Positions 17,031-24,512 of a DNA stretch of 36,330 bases are shown here, piece by piece. The DNA comes from UBA10427 sp003500135. Its GTDB lineage: Bacteria; Bacteroidota; Bacteroidia; Cytophagales; Cyclobacteriaceae. Location of the stretch: assembly GCA_963966275.1 (NCBI GenBank), contig CAWZYQ010000024.1, positions 1 to 36,330 on the forward strand, written 5' to 3'. Below the pieces are notes generated by a model. The model worked only from the letters and a program-made list of their open reading frames with translations, was not told where the DNA came from and ran no database searches. Positions within the stretch are counted from its first letter, which is position 1, and each line of letters starts with the position of its first letter. Both the position numbers and the translations under genes were made by a program.

Positions 17031-17546
17031 ATGCGCATAGTATTGATATTGGGTTTGGTGCTGTTGGGCATAGCGTGCCAGTCGCAAAACAAAAAGGGGT
17101 CGCAAGAAGACAGTCAACCCGACAATGGGCTTTCGTTTTTAGAGGAGCAGGAGCAATTGATCGTCGGCGATTGGGAAAGCATAGCGCTGGAGGTTCGCGT
17201 GAGGACGTATGAGAACAGTGACACTTCATTTTTAGTTGAGGTAGATGAGCATACCTGGCAAATGAAAATGAATGTCGACCCGATCATTACCTCTATTTTT
17301 GCCGAAGGCACTTACCGGTCGGTACAAAATGACGTATACGGAAATACAATATTAAATACGCAGGGTATCTGGATGCTCGACTCCGATAGTCTGGTTATGG
17401 AAGATGACAAAGGCCGGTATCAATACAGCATGTTCATCGACCAGGGCATCATGGAGCTTAAAACGTACATCGATTACGATGGTGATGGCAGAAAAGACGA
17501 TTTTTATATCGGAAAATACCGGCGATTAGGAAGTAGTAAAGAATAG
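17031..17546 (+). CDS. Lipocalin-like lipoprotein, first gene of an envelope operon
   Basis: A 171-residue predicted lipoprotein. The ATG at 17031 gives a short lipoprotein signal with lipobox LGIAC (MRIVLILGLVLLGIAC); the ATG 45 bases upstream adds a non-signal leader and is rejected. After a low-complexity linker, LIVGDWESIAL resembles the GxW strand that opens lipocalin-like domains in Bacteroidota, followed by alternating beta-strands (TWQMKMNV, GTYRSVQND, QGIWMLDSDSLVME, MELKTYIDYDGDGRKDDFYIGKYRRL). DYDGDGRKDD could be a calcium-binding loop. It is followed after 24 bases by the next gene in the same direction. The ligand is unknown, and the lipocalin assignment rests on pattern only. 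Confidence 0.8.
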   Translation: MRIVLILGLVLLGIACQSQNKKGSQEDSQPDNGLSFLEEQEQLIVGDWESIALEVRVRTYENSDTSFLVEVDEHTWQMKMNVDPIITSIFAEGTYRSVQNDVYGNTILNTQGIWMLDSDSLVMEDDKGRYQYSMFIDQGIMELKTYIDYDGDGRKDDFYIGKYRRLGSSKE

Positions 17547-17570
17547 TTAGCGATAAATACATAAAAACAT

Positions 17571-17933
17571 ATGAGACGTTTAATCTTACCCCTGATTTTT
17601 ATTTTGTTGGGTACAGGCATCATGGCCTTTACCACAAACGAACAAATATTCCCAACCAGGTTGAGAATTACCGTTCTAAACCGGCTTGGCAATGAACAGG
17701 ACAGCGTAGCGGTAACCCTTTATGCCAATAAAGAGGATTATGAGGCATCTGAAAATTCCGTCGCCGGACCGTTGTATACTGATAACAAGGGCAGGGCCAC
17801 ATTCGATGACCTCGAACCGAAAATGTACTATGTAGAGGCCATCAAAGGTGATGAAAATAACTACGGTGACGCCGAGCGGACCAATGAGCTGGTAAAAGGA
17901 AAGCTGAACAAAGTAAACATCGTAATCCGATAG
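17571..17933 (+). CDS. Small exported beta-sandwich protein (transthyretin/Cna-B-like)
   Basis: A 120-residue protein with an N-terminal signal or anchor (MRRLILPLIFILLGTGIMAF). The rest reads like one carboxypeptidase-regulatory/Cna-B-type domain: RLRITVLNRLGNEQDSVAVTLYAN, a strand ending PLYTDNKGRATFDDLEP, then YYVEAIKGDENN and a final strand KVNIVIR. The pattern of a modifier strand, then 'T-D-N-K-G-x-A-x-F-x-x-L', is typical of such domains, which act as structural or adhesion modules. It starts 24 bases after the lipoprotein gene and ends three bases before the next ATG, so it belongs to the operon. No enzyme function is suggested. Confidence 0.75.
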   Translation: MRRLILPLIFILLGTGIMAFTTNEQIFPTRLRITVLNRLGNEQDSVAVTLYANKEDYEASENSVAGPLYTDNKGRATFDDLEPKMYYVEAIKGDENNYGDAERTNELVKGKLNKVNIVIR

Positions 17934-17936
17934 ATA

Positions 17937-20780
17937 ATGCGAAGAGTCCCGGGGTTGGTTGGAATTGCAACGGTATGTACGGTTTCATTGATAATATTCA
18001 GTGTCAAACGTGAGCAAAAGCCTTATAAGCTGGATATTCCCGATTACCCGCCAGTTGCGGTGGAGTTACTTCCTGCCGCTAAGGCAGCCATTGGTGTTGA
18101 AGAAGACCCGGAGGCCCGCAGCAGATATGATTGGATACGCCTCAAAGACCCGGAAACCAACCAGGTACCGGCAGGAATACGACAAAAAGAACTGGCATTC
18201 AGCCGATCACTTCCCGATCGACAGTCCAATACGGTTTTTAGAAAATCGGAAGAACAGGTTGCCAACTGGAGCAATACAGGTCCGGTAAATTTTGGTGGAC
18301 GTACCCGTGCCCTGGCTTTGGACCGACGCGATAACCAACGCCTGCTGGCAGGCGGTGTATCCGGAGGCATGTGGCTATCAGAAAATGCTGGGCTATCGTG
18401 GCAAAAGGTTGGCGATGACAGCAACCTGCACAATATCACTTCACTGGTACAGGGCAATGGCCAGTTTGCTGATCACTGGTACTATGGCACAGGGGAAATC
18501 ACTGGAAACTCTGCAAGGGCCCCAGGAGCGCCGTTTCGCGGTGACGGTATCTATAAATCGACCGACAATGGGTTGACATGGCAGGTTTTGCCTTCAACTA
18601 CCATAGAAACCCCGCAATCTTTTGTCAGTCAGTTCCAGTATGTGCACCAATTGCTGGTCAACCGGTTTTCACAGCTCGATGAACTATTCGCCGCAGTTCC
18701 GGGTGGTATCTTCCGGTCAGTAGATGGCGGCGCTACCTGGCAGGTTGTGCTCGGCAGGTTTATCAATCCCGGCTCTGGTACCAACCTCAATGACACCGAT
18801 CTATCGTTTTATTCCAGCATCACCCAAACGTCTGATGGCGCTTTTTATGCACATCTCAGCGATCAGGGATTTGATGAAAATGCTCCTGATGCCGGATTTT
18901 ACCGTTCTGAAGACGGCGTGAACTGGGTGAATATTACGCCAGGCCTTAACATTGAAGTAGGAAGGGTTGTTATAGACGCTTCGGAAAGCGGGCCCGATGA
19001 ATTGTATTTTCTCCTGCATGCCGAAGACGCTGTTGGTTTAATTAAATACATTTACCGGAGCGGAGATGGTACGGGAATTGGTGGGAGATGGCTTAATCTA
19101 AGTGAGAACTTGCCCAACTTTGGAGGTCAGGTGGGGGATCTTAACTTTCAGGATGCCTACAATATGGTGTTGAGAGTGCACCCTACACAGCCCGAAAATG
19201 TATATGTGGGAGGCACCAATCTTTTTATTTCCAAAGATGCTTATTCCACAGATAATTTCAACTATTGGATCGGGGGATACGATACCGCCAATGACGTCAG
19301 TATTTATCCTGGTCATTATGTCGACCAGCATGTTTTGATATTTGATCCCGAAAATCCTTCTAAAGCCTATTCGGCCAATGACGGCGGGCTTTATGTCACT
19401 GATGACGTCCTGGCCGAACAAATGACCTGGCGGCCCCTGAACAACGGTTATCTGACGACTCAGTTCTACACCCTGGCAGTAGATGAATTTGTGGTAGGCG
19501 GTGAAGTAATGGGAGGGCTACAGGATAATGCCACTCTGCTGGCCGATGAACCGATCGAAGGAGCAAGCTGGGTCCGTTTGCTGTCCGGTGACGGAGGGTA
19601 TTGTGCCATTACTCAAAATGCCGAATATCACTATCTATCCTTCCAGAATAGCCAGATATACAGGTTGACGCTTAACGAGAATAATGAAATAACCACATTT
19701 GCGCGCATTGACCCGGTGGGGGGAGGTCTGCGCGAGGGGCAGGGGTATTTATTTATCAACCCTTATATTATTGATCCCAACAATCAAAACCGCATGTACC
19801 TGGCCGGCGGGGATGTCATTTGGCGAAATGATAATCTCGCCCAGGTACCACTTTTCAAGCAGGTGCCTACCAGTGTGAACTGGACAACGATCAATAGTTC
19901 CGTCATCGCGGAAGGACAGATATCAGCACTGGCTGTTGGGTACAATGCAGAAGGGGTATTGTATTACGGCACCTCAAGGGGAGAAATGTGGCGACTTGAC
20001 CAAAGCAGTTCTACCATGCCCGAGCGCACGGCTATACCAATTGTTGATCTACCCGAGGGGGCCTATATATCGGGCATTGCAGTAAACCGGGAAAATGCGG
20101 AGGAAATTTTAGTAACGGTTTCCAATTACAATGTCATTAGCGTATTTCATTCGATTGATGGGGGGGAAAGCTATACGGCGGTAGCGGGCAACCTTGAAGA
20201 AAACCCGGATGGAAGAGGTAGCGGGCCTTCTGTAAGGTGGCCTGAAGTGATTAACCTAAGAAATGGCGATAACCTGTATATGGTTGGTACATCTACCGGC
20301 GTGTACAGCACAACTGAATTAACCGGGCAAAATACTGTTTGGCAGCATGAAAACGAGATAGGAAGAGCAGTGGTAAATATGCTGCGTTACCGGCCTGCGG
20401 ATGCCACGATCTGGGTTGCTTCGCATGGAAGTGGTATTTACAGTGCGGAAATAGACGGTAAAAATTCCATACCGATCAGTCAAAGGCCGGAATTTTATGC
20501 TTTCGGACAGGCATTTCCCAACCCCTTTGTCGCATCAAACCCAATCAATGTTCCTTTCGAACTGCCTGAAGACGGCGTGGTGCGCATAAAAGTATACGAC
20601 CTGGCCGGGCAGCATATCAAAACCATTTTGTGGTCATTTATGTATGCTGGCGAGAGCTTTGCCTCCTGGGACGGGACCGATGAAAATGGTGTACCGGTGA
20701 CCCCCGGGACTTATTTGCTGTCGATGGAATACGAACACAGTAGTCAGATTAAAACATCAAAAGTTATTTTTACACAATAA
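17937..20780 (+). CDS. Secreted beta-propeller protein with FlgD-like / T9SS type A tail
   Basis: A 947-residue exported protein with an N-terminal hydrophobic segment (about residues 8-22). The central part is rich in BNR/sialidase- or VPS10/sortilin-like propeller repeats: GGVSGGMWLSENAGLSWQKV, DGIYKSTDNGLTWQVL, GGIFRSVDGGATWQVV, GFYRSEDGVNWVNI and SIDGGESYTAV, each an S-x-D-x-G-x-x-W type motif. The final 80 residues (VPFELPEDGVVRIKVYDL, SWDGTDENGVPVTPGTYLLSM, KTSKVIFTQ) match the FlgD-Ig/T9SS type A sorting tail, so it is probably secreted by the type IX system and attached to the cell surface. No catalytic residues of glycosidases were identified, so a binding role is as likely as an enzymatic one. 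A G7 tract lies at 20160-20166. It is the main cargo of the four-gene operon. Confidence 0.88.
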   Translation: MRRVPGLVGIATVCTVSLIIFSVKREQKPYKLDIPDYPPVAVELLPAAKAAIGVEEDPEARSRYDWIRLKDPETNQVPAGIRQKELAFSRSLPDRQSNTVFRKSEEQVANWSNTGPVNFGGRTRALALDRRDNQRLLAGGVSGGMWLSENAGLSWQKVGDDSNLHNITSLVQGNGQFADHWYYGTGEITGNSARAPGAPFRGDGIYKSTDNGLTWQVLPSTTIETPQSFVSQFQYVHQLLVNRFSQLDELFAAVPGGIFRSVDGGATWQVVLGRFINPGSGTNLNDTDLSFYSSITQTSDGAFYAHLSDQGFDENAPDAGFYRSEDGVNWVNITPGLNIEVGRVVIDASESGPDELYFLLHAEDAVGLIKYIYRSGDGTGIGGRWLNLSENLPNFGGQVGDLNFQDAYNMVLRVHPTQPENVYVGGTNLFISKDAYSTDNFNYWIGGYDTANDVSIYPGHYVDQHVLIFDPENPSKAYSANDGGLYVTDDVLAEQMTWRPLNNGYLTTQFYTLAVDEFVVGGEVMGGLQDNATLLADEPIEGASWVRLLSGDGGYCAITQNAEYHYLSFQNSQIYRLTLNENNEITTFARIDPVGGGLREGQGYLFINPYIIDPNNQNRMYLAGGDVIWRNDNLAQVPLFKQVPTSVNWTTINSSVIAEGQISALAVGYNAEGVLYYGTSRGEMWRLDQSSSTMPERTAIPIVDLPEGAYISGIAVNRENAEEILVTVSNYNVISVFHSIDGGESYTAVAGNLEENPDGRGSGPSVRWPEVINLRNGDNLYMVGTSTGVYSTTELTGQNTVWQHENEIGRAVVNMLRYRPADATIWVASHGSGIYSAEIDGKNSIPISQRPEFYAFGQAFPNPFVASNPINVPFELPEDGVVRIKVYDLAGQHIKTILWSFMYAGESFASWDGTDENGVPVTPGTYLLSMEYEHSSQIKTSKVIFTQ

Positions 20781-20784
20781 TCCA

Positions 20785-21495
20785 ATGCGAAAAATATATA
20801 TTTCTTTATTTATTACCACTTTATTTTCGGCTTGCCAGGAATCTACCACAGAGATCAATAAAAAGCTAAGGGGCAGTTTGGACCAGGGCGAATTTGAAGA
20901 GGTCACGGAATATTTAAAAACGGTGGATACCACGGCTTACGACTGGGAAACATATAATTTAAAAGGAGTGGCCTTCTATAATTTGAAAAAGTATCGTGAA
21001 GCTGTTTCAGCATTTCAAAAAGCCATAGGAAAAGATTCAACCCACTACCAGCCTTTTTATAACCTTGGAAATGCCTATTATGATCAGGAAGATTTCGTAA
21101 GCGCCGTGCGAAATTACAGCTTTGCGCTCAACCTGAAACCCACCGAGCCGGATATTTATATCAACCGGGGCAATGCATATTTTCAAAGTGTCAACTACCA
21201 GAAAGCATTGGACGATTTTGACTTTGCCGCCAGGCTGGCGCCGAATAATCACCTGGCGTATTTCAATAAAGGCAGGTGCCTGGGTTTGCTGGACAGGAAT
21301 CAGGAAGCGGTCGAGGCATATGAAAAGGCCATTCAGTTCAACCCGACACACGGGGCCTCCTATTTTTTTCTGGGCATGCTGTATATTGACATGCAAAATC
21401 CGGAAGAAGGATGTATTTTGTTGAAAACCTCAAGTGATGAGGGCTACGAAACTGCTGAGGCCTATATAGATCAATTTTGTAATGGCAGTTCCTGA
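20785..21495 (+). CDS. TPR-repeat lipoprotein
   Basis: A 236-residue lipoprotein. The signal ends in lipobox LFSAC (cysteine near residue 17). It is followed by about five tetratricopeptide repeats: YNLKGVAFYNLKKYREAVSAFQKA, PFYNLGNAYYDQEDFVSAVRNY, IYINRGNAYFQSVNYQKALDDF, AYFNKGRCLGLLDRNQEAVEAYEKA and SYFFLGMLYIDMQNPEEG. TPR lipoproteins usually act as protein-protein scaffolds in the envelope. It starts four bases after the propeller gene and its stop codon abuts the stop of the convergent SUI1 gene (TGATCA at 21493-21498), so it closes the operon. A role as periplasmic assembly partner for the secreted protein is inference. Confidence 0.9.
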   Translation: MRKIYISLFITTLFSACQESTTEINKKLRGSLDQGEFEEVTEYLKTVDTTAYDWETYNLKGVAFYNLKKYREAVSAFQKAIGKDSTHYQPFYNLGNAYYDQEDFVSAVRNYSFALNLKPTEPDIYINRGNAYFQSVNYQKALDDFDFAARLAPNNHLAYFNKGRCLGLLDRNQEAVEAYEKAIQFNPTHGASYFFLGMLYIDMQNPEEGCILLKTSSDEGYETAEAYIDQFCNGSS

Positions 21496-21852
21496 TCAAC
21501 CGCCTGATTTTTTGGCGTGAAAGCCCGATTTCTCCAGTTCCTGCATGACCTTTTCACGCACTTCACCTTGAACCAGGATGATGCCGTCTTTGGCTGAGCC
21601 ACCGGCGCCACATTTGTTTTTTAGCTGTTTGGCAAGTGCTTTGAGATCATCTTCAGCGCCCACAAACCCCTCGATTAGGGTGGCGGTTTTACCGCCGCGT
21701 CCTTTGCGGTCTATTTTTACAATAAGGGTTTGTTCAGATGGCGGCAGGGTATCTTCTTCCTCCATACCGCTTTCATTGTATTCGAAATCGGGATCGGTTG
21801 AGTAAACTACGCCTGATCTGTTTTTGAAGTTCTTCTTTTTCTTTTTAGACAT
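21496..21852 (-). CDS. yciH: SUI1/YciH-family translation-initiation-like protein
   Basis: A 118-residue protein of the eIF1/SUI1 family. A lysine-rich N-terminus (MSKKKKKNFKNRSG) and an acidic linker precede the SUI1 fold (LIVKIDRKGRGGKTATLIEGF, KALAKQLKNKCGAGGSAKDGIILVQGE). The motif RGGKTAT...CGAGGSAKDG is characteristic. Bacterial YciH is thought to act on the ribosome and initiation fidelity, possibly under stress. It follows the two universal stress genes by two bases on the same strand, so it is the last gene of that operon. Confidence 0.93.
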   Translation of the reverse strand: MSKKKKKNFKNRSGVVYSTDPDFEYNESGMEEEDTLPPSEQTLIVKIDRKGRGGKTATLIEGFVGAEDDLKALAKQLKNKCGAGGSAKDGIILVQGEVREKVMQELEKSGFHAKKSGG

Positions 21853-21854
21853 AA

Positions 21855-22697
21855 TTAACGGTGTGCAATGAACAATGGGATATGCCCCTTGATCAGGAAT
21901 TGCTTCGCCGTGCTTGGAATGAACAAATTGGAGATTCTGCTACGACCATACGCACCCATGACGACCAAAGGGTTATCCACGCTTTCGGCAAAATTAGTGA
22001 TTTCATGCGAAATGTTATCACCCACCAGCATTTGATGGCCAATATTCTTGTAGTACTTCTTCACAAAGTCCATCAGCAGCTTTTCATTCTCTATTTCCTC
22101 GTCTTCCGAAGGCATTACCGTGAGAATGGTGATCTCCTTATCTTTTGTGGTTTCCGCAAAAAGATTGCAGAAAGCACGAATGGCAAACATCGAGGATTCC
22201 TTACCGTCGAAAGTGAAAATGATGTTGTCGATCTGACCCACATCGGAAGGAAGCACCATTACCGGGCACCGGCTGCCTTTCAGAATTGAATAGATCATCG
22301 ACGAGTTGGGCCGGTATGAACGGTTCATGAACACTGTATAGTTGAGCATCAAAAGATCGGCATATGCCGTTTTTTTGAGCAAATCATGACTGTTGAGCCT
22401 GAAATCGTTGTTAATGGCATAGGTGATTTTACTTTCTTTGGCATGCTCCTCGAAAATGGATAAAATCTCCGCTTTCTTTTTTATGTCATCATTCAAAAGG
22501 TCACTTTTGAATGGAAGAAAATCAGCTAGTGAAGGCTCACCGGCATGATTACTTATTGAGTTTACTGTGGCTAGGTCATTTACCATCATCCCTTCGAAAT
22601 GTTCGTGGTTTACGTCATTGTAAAGTGCCCTGATCAATCTGACGAGGTTCTCATTGTAATCCACACTTTCATTCAAAACTACGAGCGTCTTTGCCAT
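21855..22697 (-). CDS. Universal stress protein, divergent nucleotide site
   Basis: A 280-residue cytoplasmic protein of the UspA superfamily with two UspA-like halves (MAKTLVVLNESVDYNENLVRLI at the start, DNIIFTFDGKESSMFAIRAF near 160). In the C-terminal half the ATP-binding motif GxxG-x9-G(S/T) appears as GAYGRSRISNLFIPST, where the second and third glycines are replaced, so ATP binding is doubtful. It lies 12 bases after a second universal stress gene and two bases before the SUI1 gene. Such proteins respond to growth arrest, oxygen limitation or other stress; the exact role is unknown. Confidence 0.85.
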   Translation of the reverse strand: MAKTLVVLNESVDYNENLVRLIRALYNDVNHEHFEGMMVNDLATVNSISNHAGEPSLADFLPFKSDLLNDDIKKKAEILSIFEEHAKESKITYAINNDFRLNSHDLLKKTAYADLLMLNYTVFMNRSYRPNSSMIYSILKGSRCPVMVLPSDVGQIDNIIFTFDGKESSMFAIRAFCNLFAETTKDKEITILTVMPSEDEEIENEKLLMDFVKKYYKNIGHQMLVGDNISHEITNFAESVDNPLVVMGAYGRSRISNLFIPSTAKQFLIKGHIPLFIAHR

Positions 22698-22709
22698 CTC
22701 GGTGTTATT

Positions 22710-23576
22710 TTAATGTTTTAGTCTAAAGGTCCAAACCGGACGTTTGGCATGGTTCACCACATCTTCGGCGATACTACCGCTGAGAAGATGCATTAAACCA
22801 CTTCTGCCATGTGTAGCCAGTGCGATCATATCGGCTTCTATGTCCTGGGCAAAGTAGATAATACCGTCTTCTTCCACCAGATCGTCGTAGAAGTTGATGG
22901 TGTACTGCCGGAGCTCGTTACTTTTTGCAAACTGCTCAATTAGCGATTGGGCTTTACGCGTCGTTTCGAAGTTGTTTGGCGTGTTGATACGTACCAAATG
23001 AAGGGTTGCATCGAAAACCTCCTGGATCTTTTTTAATTCCACACTTACATGTGACTCCTTTTCGGTAAATCCCGAAGCGAAAACAATATTTTTGATCTGA
23101 TCCAGCTGGACCCTGTTTTTCACGGTTATAACGGGGCATTTGGCATGCCGTACCACTTTTTCCGTATTGCTTCCAACAAAAAACTCCTCTACGCCATCTT
23201 CCACACCTTTCGACCCCATCACGATCAGGTCAATATCTTCATTTTTAACCTCTTCTGTGATGAATAGATAAGCGTTTCCAAATTCTATTTTTTGCTGAAT
23301 ACTGATTTCGTTCGACCGGTATTTGTCAATAAAATGTTCCATCTTCTCCTGCGCCCCTTCCTGAAGGTCGTTCATGAATTTTTCGTCCAGTACGAGACTG
23401 GGGGGGCTTCCCATCATTGAATAGGAACTGTCAGCGGCATAGTCAATATATCCGCTGATGTCGAGAATATGCAGGGCATACACTTCGGCGCCATTCTTTT
23501 GAGCAATCTGACATCCCATATTCATGGCATTGTCTGCCTGCTCAGAGAAATCGGTAGGAACGAGAATCTTTTTCAT
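22710..23576 (-). CDS. Tandem-domain universal stress protein
   Basis: A 288-residue protein with two UspA domains. The first opens MKKILVPTDFSEQADNAM and has GSKGVEDGVEEFFVGSNTEKVV followed by AKCPVITVK. The second opens NIVFASGFTEKE and ends ATHGRSGLMHLLSGSIAEDVV, a full GxxG-x9-G(S) nucleotide-binding motif. It is the first gene of a three-gene minus-strand operon (Usp, Usp, SUI1). Upstream, between it and the FNR-like regulator gene, are two TAnnTTTG elements and a palindrome suited to an FNR-type regulator, so expression may respond to oxygen. A G7 tract (C7 in the coding strand) lies at 23400-23406. Confidence 0.92.
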   Translation of the reverse strand: MKKILVPTDFSEQADNAMNMGCQIAQKNGAEVYALHILDISGYIDYAADSSYSMMGSPPSLVLDEKFMNDLQEGAQEKMEHFIDKYRSNEISIQQKIEFGNAYLFITEEVKNEDIDLIVMGSKGVEDGVEEFFVGSNTEKVVRHAKCPVITVKNRVQLDQIKNIVFASGFTEKESHVSVELKKIQEVFDATLHLVRINTPNNFETTRKAQSLIEQFAKSNELRQYTINFYDDLVEEDGIIYFAQDIEADMIALATHGRSGLMHLLSGSIAEDVVNHAKRPVWTFRLKH

Positions 23577-23628
23577 TGCAGTAATAGCTCTGGCATTCTA
23601 CATTGACAAAACTAGTTTGCCCATTATA

Positions 23629-23672
23629 CAAAGCTAATGATTGCTATCACGGCAAAAGCTGATATTGATCAG
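23629..23672 (-). promoter_or_regulatory. Candidate FNR-type promoter of the universal stress operon
   Basis: On the minus strand the perfect palindrome CTGAT-ATTG-ATCAG (23659-23672) resembles the FNR box TTGAT-N4-ATCAA, differing in the outermost base of each arm. Downstream is TAGCTTTG (23636 to 23629), a perfect TAnnTTTG -7 element. The palindrome centre lies 36.5 bases before the last G of that element, which would place it near -41 to -43 from the transcript start. A second -7-like sequence, TAGTTTTG, lies at 23614 to 23607. The stress gene starts at 23576. Confidence 0.5.
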
Positions 23673-23689
23673 GTTTGAAAAAAGAGGGT

Positions 23690-24424
23690 TTAACGGCCGT
23701 AGAAATCGGCTTCTCGTACTAAAGCCTGCTGATTAAGCACCTTGATCTTTTTACCCTCAAAAGCAATTAATTTGTTTTGTTTGAAATCGGAAAGCAGGCG
23801 AATTACCGTTTCAGTGGCCGTGCCGATTATATTGGCCAGGTCTTCACGAGAAAGGGCAATGTCAATTAATTCGCTTTGATCACCTTCCAGCCCATAGGTT
23901 TCTTTCAACATGAGCAGTGTGGCCGCGAGTCGTTCGCGAACGGATTTCTGTGCAATAGTCACGAGCTTTTCTTCCATAACGCCCATGTCACTGCACATTT
24001 TTTTGATGATCTTTTGGAAAAACTGTGGGTTATTATTTAAAATGTGAAGGAAGTCTGATTTCGGGATATAACATATAGCCCCTTCTTCAATCACAGTTGC
24101 AGCGGCATTGTAAAATTCTTCACTGATAAGCGCCCGGTAGCCGAGGAAATCACCTGGTTTGGCAAGATAAAGGATCTGTTCCTTACCGTCTGCACTTATT
24201 TTGTAAACCTTAACCTTACCAGAATTTATACAGAATAAACCCATGGGCCGGGTACCTTCATAAAACAAAGTTTGACCTTTTTTGTAGCGGATACAGGTTT
24301 TGTGCTCTGAGAGTTTTTCAAGTTCTTCTTTGGAGAGGTCGCAAAACATGGATTGGCCCTTTTTGGGACATACCACACATGAGATTCTAATATTGTTTTT
24401 ATTGTTCACGTTTGAGTTATTCAT
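23690..24424 (-). CDS. CRP/FNR-family regulator with an FNR-like cysteine set
   Basis: A 244-residue transcription factor from the ATG at 24424; a TTG nine bases upstream also lies in frame but is less likely. It has an N-terminal cyclic-nucleotide-binding-type beta-roll (KKGQTLFYEGTRPMGLFCINSGKVKVYK), the long dimer helix, and a C-terminal winged helix (ALSREDLANIIGTATETVIRLLSDF). Cysteines at 16, 19 and 28 before the roll and at 118 (GAICYIP) line up with the four cluster ligands of E. coli FNR (20, 23, 29, 122), although the third is three residues further away. The recognition helix reads ETVIR, compared with ETISR in FNR and ETVGR in CRP. An oxygen- or NO-sensing iron-sulfur regulator is the best guess. 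The neighbouring stress genes are likely targets. Confidence 0.9.
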   Translation of the reverse strand: MNNSNVNNKNNIRISCVVCPKKGQSMFCDLSKEELEKLSEHKTCIRYKKGQTLFYEGTRPMGLFCINSGKVKVYKISADGKEQILYLAKPGDFLGYRALISEEFYNAAATVIEEGAICYIPKSDFLHILNNNPQFFQKIIKKMCSDMGVMEEKLVTIAQKSVRERLAATLLMLKETYGLEGDQSELIDIALSREDLANIIGTATETVIRLLSDFKQNKLIAFEGKKIKVLNQQALVREADFYGR

Positions 24425-24456
24425 TTTCTTCAAAAATAAGACACAAACGCTACATA

Positions 24457-24468
24457 ATCAATATTGAT
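24457..24468. promoter_or_regulatory. Palindrome upstream of the FNR-like regulator gene
   Basis: ATCAATATTGAT is a perfect 12-base palindrome, 33-44 bases before the regulator's ATG. It has the same half-site letters as an FNR box but in the inverted order (ATCAA-TA-TTGAT). It may be an autoregulatory operator. A similar stretch, TATCAATATT, occurs at 27828-27837 between argS and the arginine decarboxylase gene. AT-rich palindromes of this length can occur by chance. Confidence 0.3.
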
Positions 24469-24512
24469 AGCATAACTTTTAAGTATGTCATAAAATCATA
24501 GGCCAATTGGCC

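Noticed and set aside
16854..17117. 87-codon minus-strand frame
   Set aside because: Overlaps the start of the convincing lipoprotein gene and shows no protein-like pattern.
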